Part shown: one piece after another, positions 17,663 to 24,460 of the stretch | Layout of the letters: each line of letters begins with the position of its first letter | Position numbering within the stretch: the stretch's first letter is position 1 | Assembly (NCBI GenBank): GCA_964636325.1 | Contig: CAZWRV010000040.1 | Coordinates: 1 to 53,475 of the forward strand | Direction: 5' to 3' | Source of the DNA: CAZWRV01 sp964636325 | GTDB lineage: Bacteria; Verrucomicrobiota; Lentisphaeria; Victivallales; GWF2-50-93 | Length of the DNA: 53,475 nt | The notes under the pieces: generated by a model | The model's database searches: none | Seen by the model: only the letters and a program-made list of their open reading frames with translations | Told to the model about the DNA's origin: nothing | Position numbers and translations under genes: made by a program

Positions 17663-18442
17663 TCACCTCGCTGAAACTGAGGGGGCGAAGCACAGGCGCA
17701 GTCCTAAGTCGGAGTTCCGGTACGACGGCGCGTAGCTGAAGCGGGACGCCGACCGGCAGCCGCCGGCGTCGTTGCCCCAGGCGCCGCCGCGATACACACG
17801 GAGCGAGCCTGACTGTGCGCCTATGGGATCCTTCACTGTCTCCTTAGGATAATCCCCGAACCAGTCCTGGCACCATTCCCATACGTTGCCGCTCATGTCG
17901 TAGAGGCCGAGCTCGTTGGCCTTCTTCTTACCGACCGGGTGCGTCTTCCCGCCACTATTGTCCTTGAACCATGCCACCTCGTCGAGGTTTTTGGAACCAC
18001 TGTATTCGAAGTCCTTCGATGACTTGCCTCCGCGGCAGGTATATTCCCACTCCGCCTCGGTCGGCAGGCGAAACACCAGAGACGAAGAATTTTTTGTGTT
18101 CAACTCCTTCATGAAATTCTGGCAGTCGTCCCACGAGACCTGCTCGACCGGGGCGTCCTTCCCCACATCCTTGAAATTCGACGGGGTAGCCTTCATCACC
18201 TTCTCCCACTGCGCCTGCGTGACCTCGAAGACGCCGATGTAGAAGTCCTTGGTCAAGGTCACCTTGTGCTGATTATTGGGTTCGCCCATGTTGAACGAGC
18301 CGGCGGGAACGCGCCGCATCACAAGCTTGTCCGTCTTCCAGGCGTCCTTCGTCAGCAGATCCGGCGGCGCGGAGGCGCTCCAAGTCATTTTCCGGCTCGA
18401 AAGGTCTACGACCAGGTATTCGCCGCCCTGCTTTGACTTCAC
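17663..18442 (-). CDS. FGE-sulfatase/C-type-lectin domain (DGR target, 3' part)
   Basis: Formylglycine-generating-enzyme-like domain: 'VPAGSFNMGEPNNQHKVTL', 'YIGVFEVTQAQWEKVM', 'PVEQVSWDDCQNF', 'RLPTEAEWEYTCRGG', 'ELGLYDMSGNVWEWCQDWFG' and the end 'RVYRGGAWGNDAGGCRSASR'. This C-type-lectin fold is a common carrier of DGR variable regions. The frame has no convincing start of its own (GTG at 18442, mid-domain). It is in the same frame as the kinase gene upstream and is cut from it only by a TAG at 18608-18610, so it is best read as the C-terminal part of one 1130-codon gene. If translated alone it would be a soluble binding domain. Confidence 0.85.
   Translation of the reverse strand: MKSKQGGEYLVVDLSSRKMTWSASAPPDLLTKDAWKTDKLVMRRVPAGSFNMGEPNNQHKVTLTKDFYIGVFEVTQAQWEKVMKATPSNFKDVGKDAPVEQVSWDDCQNFMKELNTKNSSSLVFRLPTEAEWEYTCRGGKSSKDFEYSGSKNLDEVAWFKDNSGGKTHPVGKKKANELGLYDMSGNVWEWCQDWFGDYPKETVKDPIGAQSGSLRVYRGGAWGNDAGGCRSASRFSYAPSYRNSDLGLRLCFAPSVSAR
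17762..17809 (-). other. DGR variable repeat (VR) core
   Basis: Coding-strand segment within the last 50 codons of the FGE-like gene (from 'GSLRVYRGG' to 'WGNDAGG'). It matches the template remnant 15932-15885 with differences almost only at template adenines. The variable codons encode residues on the ligand-facing end of the FGE/C-type-lectin fold in known DGR proteins. The true VR probably continues to about 17705, but the template is lost there and this cannot be tested inside the window. Confidence 0.72.
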
Positions 18443-18607
18443 CTTGATCCCGGACTCCTCGGCATCGGCGGAGCACTGCGCGATGCGCTTTTCGGCGGAG
18501 GCTTTGGCGACGCCGGTGAGTTGGGGAAGAATTTTCCCGTAGAGGTCTGCGGCGTGGGCCTTGATTGCGAGTTTCGCGGCGGGCGACTTCTCGCTTTCGG
18601 CGGTAGA

Positions 18608-18610
18608 CTA
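18608..18610 (-). other. in-frame amber codon splitting the kinase-FGE gene
   Basis: The kinase frame ends '..KAADAW' then TAG, and the same frame then continues without a stop for 315 codons ('STAESEKSPAAKLAIKAHAA', then 'DLYGKILPQLTGVAKASAEK') into the FGE domain. As I recall the family, relatives carry 'DAWWDLAE' here, so TAG probably replaced TGG by one G-to-A change. Other genes in the window end in TAG, so codon reassignment is unlikely. Nonsense mutation, read-through or a sequencing error are all possible. Confidence 0.75.
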
Positions 18611-21058
18611 CCAGGCGTCCGCGGCCTTGGAAGTCTTTTCGGGATCGGATGCCTCGGCCTCGAGTTTAGCGGCGGCCTTGAGCGTCCCGTCGGAACTTTT
18701 TGCGAGCATGGCAACACCCTTCTCCCAGTCGCTCTTTGAGAAGCAGGCGTAGCGCCCGACCACTAGGTTGGCTTCCGGATCGTCGGGCGACTCCTTGAGC
18801 TTGTCCATCGAGGGCTTGAGCTTCTTAAGCTCGGCTGACAGCGCGGCGATTTCCTTAGCCTTCTCGGATAGGCTGCCCGAAAGCACCCTGTCCTTCGCCT
18901 TGAACGCGAGGGCCTTGCAGTCGTCAAGCAGATCCGACGCGACGGCTGGATCCGAGTCGGCAATCGCCTCGTTGACAACGGCAAGATACTTACAGACCAG
19001 ACTTTTGAACTCGTCCGGCTTCGACGCCTTTTTGGCCGCAGCCGAAAGTATCTGCCCCTTCTCGCGCGGGGAAGAGGTGTCGAAGACCGCGCACATCTCG
19101 TCCACGGACGCGAACGCCTCGTCAATGCTGCCGGCGTCGGCGGCGAGCACGACGGCCTCGGCGAAGAGCGCATACTTCTGCGCGGCGTCCTTCTCGGTGA
19201 CGGCAGTTTCGCGCAGGCTCTTTGAGAACGCCAGCCTCTCCTCGGCGCCCTTTTTGGCGAAATCGTCCTTGAAGGTCTCGCGCAGCTTCAAGCGCGCGGC
19301 TTTGACGGCGTCTGCCGTAGGGACGGCCAGCTTGGCGGGGGCCTCGTCGCTTGGTTCGGCAGACGGCGGCGAGGGCGCCGCCGCCACTTTTTCCGGCACC
19401 TTTTCCGGCGGTGTCTGTTCGCCGACTCGCTGACTTGATGACTCCGTGACCGGCGGCGAGGGCGCCGCCGCCACAGAAATTTTGGCCTTTGCGAGCTTCG
19501 CGATTTCGGCGTCGGCCATGATCTCGAACTTGGTGCCTTTGCAGGATGCCTTGACTTTCTCGAGGTTTGCGATGGCCGTGTCGAAATTGGCCTTGTCCGC
19601 GAGGGCCTGGGCTGCGAATTTCGCGGCGGCGTCCCACATTTCCTGACGCTCCTTCTCGAGCTTTGCGGCCTCTGCCGCCTTCTGCTTCTCGAGTTCAGCC
19701 TTCTGCGCGGCTGCTACTTCCTCGGCCTTCTTTTTCGCGGCATCCGCTTCGAGCCTGCGCTTCTCGTCGTCGGCCTTCTGCTTCGCCAGAGCCTCGGCGC
19801 GGGCCTTCTCGGCTGCGGCCTTCTTGGGGCTGTTGACGACGGCAAAGACTATTGCCAGCGCGATTACGAAGACGGCGGCCGCAGCGATGATGACAGGCGT
19901 CTTGCTTTTTCCAGGCCGCCCGCCGCCGCCTACCTGTTGACTCGATGCCCCGGTGACTCCTTGACTGCCGGCATGAGGCTTTTGGCCGGAGTGAGTGAGC
20001 TTGGCCTTCGGGGGCTGCTTGAGGACTTTCCGGCGGCTGAGCTCGCGGCTGTTGGTCATCTGCATCACGACGGACTGGCCGACGGCGGGGCGCTTCGTCC
20101 TCGGGAATTCCCCGGCGGAGACAAGATCCATGTCCTCGATGACGGCGTTCCAGTCCGCCGGGCGGCTCTCGGGTTTCTTCGCCATCATGACCTCGAGGAG
20201 GACGGCGCAGGCGTCGGAGAGATCGGGGTTCTTCTCCTGCGGCGGCGGGAAAGGCTCGGACATGTGCTTCATGAGGATCGCCATCGCCGAGGTCGAGTCG
20301 TAGGGAACCTCGCCAGTGACGAGGTGGTAGAGCGTTGCGCCGAGGGAATAGATGTCGGAGCGGCAGTCGATCGGGCAGTCGGCCTTGGCCTGCTCGGGGC
20401 TCATGTAGTGCGGCGTCCCCACTATCATCCCTGTCATGGTCAGGCCGTTGTCCTCCGACAGGCTCTTCGAGATGCCCATGTCCAGGAGCTTCGGAACCTT
20501 GTCGGTGCCGAGCATTATGTTCGCGGGCTTGATGTCCCGGTGCAGCATCTGGAACTTGTCCCAGGCGTAGCGCAACGCCTCCCCAATGCAGCGGACGATC
20601 CGCAGCGCCTCCTTCTCCGGGATACGCTTATCTACCGTGAGGAGGTCGTCGAGGAGCGCGCCCTCGACGAACGACATCGCCAGAAAGTAGACGCTGCCGT
20701 CGACGCCCGCGTCGAACGCCGTGACGATGTTCGGGTGCTCGAGCTTCGCGGCCGTCCTGACCTCCTTGAGGAAGCGCTCGACGAACTCGGGGTTGGAGGT
20801 CAGCGCGGGGGAGAGTATCTTCAGCGCGACCTTCCGGTCCATCGCGGTCTGATTGGCCAGCCACACCTCGCCCATGCCGCCCGCCCCGAGACGGCGAACT
20901 ATCTCGTAGCCGGCTATCCTCATCCCCGGGCAGATGCCGAGCATCGGGATCATGACGGTCGAGTTGCAGCTCGGGCACTGCGCCACCGAGCCTGCGAAGC
21001 TGTCGTCCGCCTGAATCTCGGCGCCGCACTTCGAACAGGTGAAGACTATTTCCGGCAC
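18608..21058 (-). CDS. Ser/Thr protein kinase with zinc ribbon and TM (DGR target, 5' part)
   Basis: 816 residues starting at GTG 21058, with AAAGGAG about 5 nt upstream. A zinc ribbon (C8, C11, C28, C31) leads to a Hanks-type kinase (about 51-310): glycine loop 'GAGGMGEVW', K80 in 'VALKIL', 'LHRDIKPANIMLG', a DMG instead of DFG in 'LLDMGISKSL', and 'GTPHYMSPEQ'. A TM helix ('VIIAAAAVFVIALAIVFAVV') precedes a long Ala/Lys/Glu coiled coil and helical repeats. So the kinase is inside, and the coiled coil and the FGE domain beyond the TAG would be outside. The plan suggests a receptor whose external lectin-like domain is diversified and signals to the kinase. The product ends at the amber codon. 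Confidence 0.88.
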   Translation of the reverse strand: MPEIVFTCSKCGAEIQADDSFAGSVAQCPSCNSTVMIPMLGICPGMRIAGYEIVRRLGAGGMGEVWLANQTAMDRKVALKILSPALTSNPEFVERFLKEVRTAAKLEHPNIVTAFDAGVDGSVYFLAMSFVEGALLDDLLTVDKRIPEKEALRIVRCIGEALRYAWDKFQMLHRDIKPANIMLGTDKVPKLLDMGISKSLSEDNGLTMTGMIVGTPHYMSPEQAKADCPIDCRSDIYSLGATLYHLVTGEVPYDSTSAMAILMKHMSEPFPPPQEKNPDLSDACAVLLEVMMAKKPESRPADWNAVIEDMDLVSAGEFPRTKRPAVGQSVVMQMTNSRELSRRKVLKQPPKAKLTHSGQKPHAGSQGVTGASSQQVGGGGRPGKSKTPVIIAAAAVFVIALAIVFAVVNSPKKAAAEKARAEALAKQKADDEKRRLEADAAKKKAEEVAAAQKAELEKQKAAEAAKLEKERQEMWDAAAKFAAQALADKANFDTAIANLEKVKASCKGTKFEIMADAEIAKLAKAKISVAAAPSPPVTESSSQRVGEQTPPEKVPEKVAAAPSPPSAEPSDEAPAKLAVPTADAVKAARLKLRETFKDDFAKKGAEERLAFSKSLRETAVTEKDAAQKYALFAEAVVLAADAGSIDEAFASVDEMCAVFDTSSPREKGQILSAAAKKASKPDEFKSLVCKYLAVVNEAIADSDPAVASDLLDDCKALAFKAKDRVLSGSLSEKAKEIAALSAELKKLKPSMDKLKESPDDPEANLVVGRYACFSKSDWEKGVAMLAKSSDGTLKAAAKLEAEASDPEKTSKAADAW

Positions 21059-21227
21059 GGGGCTCCTTTCTTAGCCACAAAAAGCACAAAAGGCACAGAC
21101 GATATAAGAGACAGACGATATAAGAGATTGAATTTAAGGAAATAAGCTACATCTAAAGGTCGGACATTCAAGTTTTTTCAGAGTTCCCGTCCGTCGGGCG
21201 ATGGCCAGTTTTGCCGGCAAGGAACAA

Positions 21228-21386
21228 GTAGTTTGCGACATCCTTGGCGCAAGTTGAGCGTCGGCGAAATCCCGGGCGCAAAGCGGCTCGGGAAAACAAA
21301 GCATGGCAGCCCTCGAACGCGGAGTTTGCCATTTGCGCCCGTCCGCCTCCGCCCGGCTAAGGCGCGACATGGATGTCGCAAGCTAC
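21228..21386. repeat. family B-like repeat, inverted and diverged
   Basis: On the minus strand it starts GTAGCTTGCGACATCC and ends GATGTCGCAAACTAC, with AACTCCGCGTTCGAGGGCTG inside, matching the family B unit at 16315-16434. It is longer (159 nt) because of a GC-rich insert. The 413-nt gap 21059-21471 holds this element plus short ACAAAAGGCACAGA-type repeat sequence near 21070-21130, and no gene. Confidence 0.8.
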
Positions 21387-21471
21387 TTCAGATTCAGATT
21401 TTCGGCCAAGGACCATGGAATGAGACCGGAAGCCCGCCCCCTGCCAACCCTCAAACTGGAAAATCTGAATC

Positions 21472-22206
21472 CTAAAGCATGAACCTGTGGCAGACGAACG
21501 CCTCGGCGGCCTTCACCGAAATCTCGTGCCCCCTGACGCGGGCGAGATATTCCATGTTCTCGATGCTGCAGTGGTGCGGGGAATGGCGGAGCTGCGACTT
21601 GTGCAGGCTAAGCGCCTTCAGTTTGACGTCGAGAAAGTCGCTGATGTCGACGTAGAGGTTCGGGTGGAACTTGTCATAGTCCACGTTCCAGAACAGCGTC
21701 TGGTTGTCGTAGCTCAGCACCACGCGGGGAAATGCCTTGACCTTGGGGTCGTGCGGCCTGCAGGCCGTGAAGCCCGCCTTGAACGTGGCGACATGGTCCT
21801 GGTTGTAGGAAATTGCCGGAAGGGCCACTATGGTCGGGTTTATCCTGTCCAGGGAAACCTTGCTGTCCCGCTCGATTATGCTTATCAGGTCTCGCTGCGG
21901 AACCGAATCAAGCCTGAGATGCGTCTTGGTGTCCCTGAATGCGATGTCGTAGTCGTCGATCTGAAGAAATTTCGCGACATTCGCAAACTCCTGGCTGCGG
22001 ACGTCGCCCTTCACCATATCCTTGCGGCCGTCGTAATGCTTGAGGTCGCCGACGCTCATCACAAGTATGTAGACCTCGCCGCCGAGCTTCTTGACCTTGG
22101 CTATCGTGCCCGCGCAGCCGAACGACTCGTCGTCCGCATGGGGCGATATCACCAGCAGCCTCTGCTTCGAGAGAAACTCCTCCGACACCGCATGATAGTC
22201 GCGCAT
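21472..22206 (-). CDS. PIG-L family N-deacetylase
   Basis: Zinc-dependent LmbE/PIG-L-type deacetylase, about 244 aa from the ATG at 22206, which has AGGAGG (22211-22216) 4 nt upstream. The frame is open to 22335 but that extension has no Shine-Dalgarno. The zinc motif is in 'LLVISPHADDESFGCAGTIA' (HxDD), with a further histidine in 'YNQDHVATFKAGF' completing the usual H-D-H set. Family members remove acetyl groups from N-acetylglucosaminyl compounds; the substrate here is unknown. It is transcribed away from the GH4 gene across a 318-nt gap, so both may serve sugar use. Confidence 0.88.
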   Translation of the reverse strand: MRDYHAVSEEFLSKQRLLVISPHADDESFGCAGTIAKVKKLGGEVYILVMSVGDLKHYDGRKDMVKGDVRSQEFANVAKFLQIDDYDIAFRDTKTHLRLDSVPQRDLISIIERDSKVSLDRINPTIVALPAISYNQDHVATFKAGFTACRPHDPKVKAFPRVVLSYDNQTLFWNVDYDKFHPNLYVDISDFLDVKLKALSLHKSQLRHSPHHCSIENMEYLARVRGHEISVKAAEAFVCHRFML

Positions 22207-22524
22207 GGAACCTCCTAATCTGTAGTAGAAAAGAAATAAGAAATGTGGTGAAATAGCTCCCCTTGGAGGTATTTCAAGTTCAGATTTCCGGCGCGCAGCT
22301 CTGAAAAGGCGCAAATATGTTTCCAGCGCTTTCATCAGTTCCGAGGAGCGGGTCAGGAAATCTTAAATAATAAGATATGCCGCGAGCCTTGAAAAGCCAA
22401 TCAGGGCTGCTTGGCAATCCTAGGCAAGATGCCGGTCTTCAGTTGCAAAAAAGGGTCCGGATGGCATATTTCACCGCTTTCAAAAACTTGAAGATGAAAC
22501 CACTGAAGAATTAGGAGATATGAC
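22207..22524. other. divergent intergenic region, PIG-L / GH4
   Basis: Contains the leaders of both neighbours. A perfect 6-bp inverted repeat ATCTTA-5-TAAGAT lies at 22360-22376 and could be an operator. No clean -35/-10 pair could be fixed. TTAGGAGATATGAC just before 22525 is the GH4 ribosome binding site. Confidence 0.35.
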
Positions 22525-23940
22525 ATGCCGAAGATAACGTTCATGGGTGCCGGAAGCACGGTTTTTGTAAGGAGCATCATTGGCGACTCGATGTGCACGG
22601 AGTCGCTGAAGGATTCGGAGGTGGCGCTTTATGACATAGACGCCACCAGACTGAAGGAGTCCCAGCAGATGCTCGAGATTCTCAACCAGAACATAAACCA
22701 GGGCAGGATGCGGATCAACGCCTATCTCGGTCCGGCGCAGAGGAAGGCGGCGCTGAAGGGCGCGAACTATGTCGTCAACGCCATCCAGGTCGGCGGCTAC
22801 AAGCCCAGCACCGTCGTCGACTTCGAGATCCCTAAAAAATACGGCATCCGGCAGACGATCGGCGACACTCTCGGCATCGGCGGAATATTCAGGGCCTTGA
22901 GGACGATTCCTGTGATGCTTGACTTCGCAAGGGACATGGAGGAGGTCGCTCCGGACGCCTGGCTCCTCAACTACACGAACCCGATGGCCATGATCACCGG
23001 CGGAGTCCTCCGAGGATCCAACGTCAACGCCGTCGGCCTCTGCCATTCCGTTCAAGGCTGCGCCCAGTGGCTGCTCTTCCAGCTCGGCATGGACAAGGGC
23101 GTCAAAAACCTCAGGTGGAAGGTCTCCGGAATCAACCACATGGCCTGGCTCCTCGAGATAAAGGACGGAAACAGGGACCTCTATCCCGAGGTGAGGAGGA
23201 GGTCTGCGGACGCCGTTGCCAAAGTCCTTAAGCGCGGCGTGCAGAAATGCATCAAGGAGGCGGAGGAGAAGGCCAGGAAGGCCGGACTGGGGGGAATGCA
23301 TGAGCTTCCCGGCGAACACCGCCTGGCTCACGACCTTGTGCGCCATGAGATCATGAGGCATTTCGGCTACTATGTCACCGAATCCAGCGAGCACAACTCG
23401 GAATACACCCCATACTGGATCAAGTCCGGCCAGCCTGAGATGATCGAGAGATACAACATTCCGCTCGACGAATATCCGAGGCGCTGCATCGGCCAGATCA
23501 AGTGGTGGAAGAAGCAGAGCAAGCAGGTGGTCAAGGACAGGAAGATGACCCATTCGAGGACTCATGAATACGGGTCATACATCATGGAGGCTATCGAGAC
23601 CGACAAGCCCTTCAGGATACACGGCAATGTCATGAACAGGGACATCATCTCGAACCTTCCGGCCAAGGCCTGTGTCGAAGTGCCGTGCATGGTCGACCGC
23701 AACGGAGTCAACCCCTGCCGCGTTGGCGCTCTGCCGGAACAGTGCGCCGCGCTGAACATGACGAACGTAAACGTCCAGATCCTCGCCGTCGAGGCGGCGC
23801 TGGAGAAAAGCAGGGAGAAGCTCTACCAGGCCGCATACATGGATCCGCACACCGCTGCGGAACTGAACCTTGACCAGATCCGATCGCTCTGCGACGACCT
23901 CATAAAGGCCCACGGCAGCTACCTGCCGAAGTATAAGTGA
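22525..23940 (+). CDS. glycoside hydrolase family 4 (alpha-galactosidase/glucosidase type)
   Basis: NAD+- and Mn2+-dependent GH4 enzyme of 471 aa, cytoplasmic. The N-terminal dinucleotide fold shows 'ITFMGAGSTVFVRSIIGD'. The metal ligands are C173 in 'GLCHSVQG' and H205 in 'GINHMAW'. The block 'LLNYTNPMAMITGGVL' is typical of the MelA/AglA branch. GH4 enzymes cleave by oxidation-elimination at C3 and not by ordinary hydrolysis; galactosides or glucosides are the usual substrates, and sequence alone does not decide which. A strong Shine-Dalgarno (AGGAGAT) fixes the start. It is followed by a 520-nt block of repeats with no gene. Confidence 0.9.
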   Translation: MPKITFMGAGSTVFVRSIIGDSMCTESLKDSEVALYDIDATRLKESQQMLEILNQNINQGRMRINAYLGPAQRKAALKGANYVVNAIQVGGYKPSTVVDFEIPKKYGIRQTIGDTLGIGGIFRALRTIPVMLDFARDMEEVAPDAWLLNYTNPMAMITGGVLRGSNVNAVGLCHSVQGCAQWLLFQLGMDKGVKNLRWKVSGINHMAWLLEIKDGNRDLYPEVRRRSADAVAKVLKRGVQKCIKEAEEKARKAGLGGMHELPGEHRLAHDLVRHEIMRHFGYYVTESSEHNSEYTPYWIKSGQPEMIERYNIPLDEYPRRCIGQIKWWKKQSKQVVKDRKMTHSRTHEYGSYIMEAIETDKPFRIHGNVMNRDIISNLPAKACVEVPCMVDRNGVNPCRVGALPEQCAALNMTNVNVQILAVEAALEKSREKLYQAAYMDPHTAAELNLDQIRSLCDDLIKAHGSYLPKYK

Positions 23941-23985
23941 AGTTTTTCCTGCGTCGGCCCCGAAGGTTTGTCATTTTGCAACTTT

Positions 23986-24053
23986 AAGTACGCCGCTCGA
24001 TCCGAGAGCGGCCTAAACTAAAGAATGTAGCACTAGGTTCGTGCGACGTACTT
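23986..24053. repeat. three-stem palindromic repeat
   Basis: Outer stem AAGTACG (23986-23992) pairs with CGTACTT (24047-24053). Inside are two hairpins: GCCGCTC-gatcc-GAGxGCGGC-like (about 23992-24012) and GCAC-taggttc-GTGC (about 24030-24044). The plan is the same as in families D and E though the sequence differs. Confidence 0.65.
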
Positions 24054-24112
24054 GAGCGGCCCAAGTTCTCGCCGGAGAAGCACTCTTTGTCGTCCAGCTC
24101 CGTCTCGTGTCT

Positions 24113-24202
24113 TAGTCCCTTACGGTGCCACTTGGAAAACGTTTTTTCCAAAAGTAGTTTGCGCGCCGTAAGGGCGCATTTTTCCCGCAGGGAAAAACCT
24201 AG
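24113..24202. repeat. family C repeat, copy 1
   Basis: Begins TAGTCCCTTACGGTGC and ends TTTTTCCCGCAGGGAAAAA plus CCTAG. Holds three nested palindromes: CCCTTACGG../..CCGTAAGGG, AAAACGTTTT, and TTTTTCCC-gc-AGGGAAAAA. Also seen at 24200-24345 and 42979-43151. Confidence 0.85.
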
Positions 24203-24345
24203 TCCCTTAGGGTGCAACTTGGAAAACGTTTTTATCAAAGTATGCCGCTTTCGCCGAAGGCGGCACTGGCGACTTCGGCGAAGTCGCCATACTCAAGCTC
24301 CCTGCGCACCGTAAGGGCGCCTTTTTCCCGCAGGGAAAAACCTAG
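24200..24345. repeat. family C repeat, copy 2, with an inserted element
   Basis: Same ends as copy 1 (sharing the CCTAG/TAGTCCC junction, so the two are back to back). It is longer because a family D element (24239-24293) lies inside it. The internal CGTAAGGGCGC and the terminal TTTTTCCC/AGGGAAAAA palindrome are kept. Confidence 0.85.
24239..24293. repeat. family D element nested in family C copy 2
   Basis: Outer stem AGTATG (24239-24244) with CATACT (24288-24293). Inside are two hairpins: GCCGCTTTCG/CGAAGGCGGC and the near-perfect GGCGACTTCGGCGAAGTCGCC-type palindrome. Being inside another repeat, it must have arrived later, which shows that the family moves. Confidence 0.75.
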
Positions 24346-24460
24346 TATCTTTGAAAAAGACGAAGAATGGAGACGAAGACAGTGGACAAAGAATACAGAA
24401 AGGACGGTTGAATAGAATTCAACCCCCCATCGAACGGAATCGAGTTTCAGGAGGAAAACC

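Noticed and set aside
17081..17739. Several overlapping plus-strand ORFs of 60-113 codons
   Set aside because: They are the 125-bp tandem repeat read in shifting frames; the same peptide text recurs in each and there is no ribosome site or independent support.
18608..18610. TAG as a reassigned sense codon in this organism
   Set aside because: Other genes here use TAG as a normal stop (for example the fusion gene ending at 13896), so a local mutation is simpler.
19937..21145. 402-codon plus-strand ORF opposite the kinase gene
   Set aside because: It is the antisense shadow of a GC-rich gene; its text (Arg/His/Val/Leu-rich) has no domain, while the minus strand has full kinase motifs.
22480..23565. 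361-codon minus-strand ORF opposite the GH4 gene
   Set aside because: Antisense shadow; the GH4 strand has a ribosome site, cofactor loop and metal ligands.
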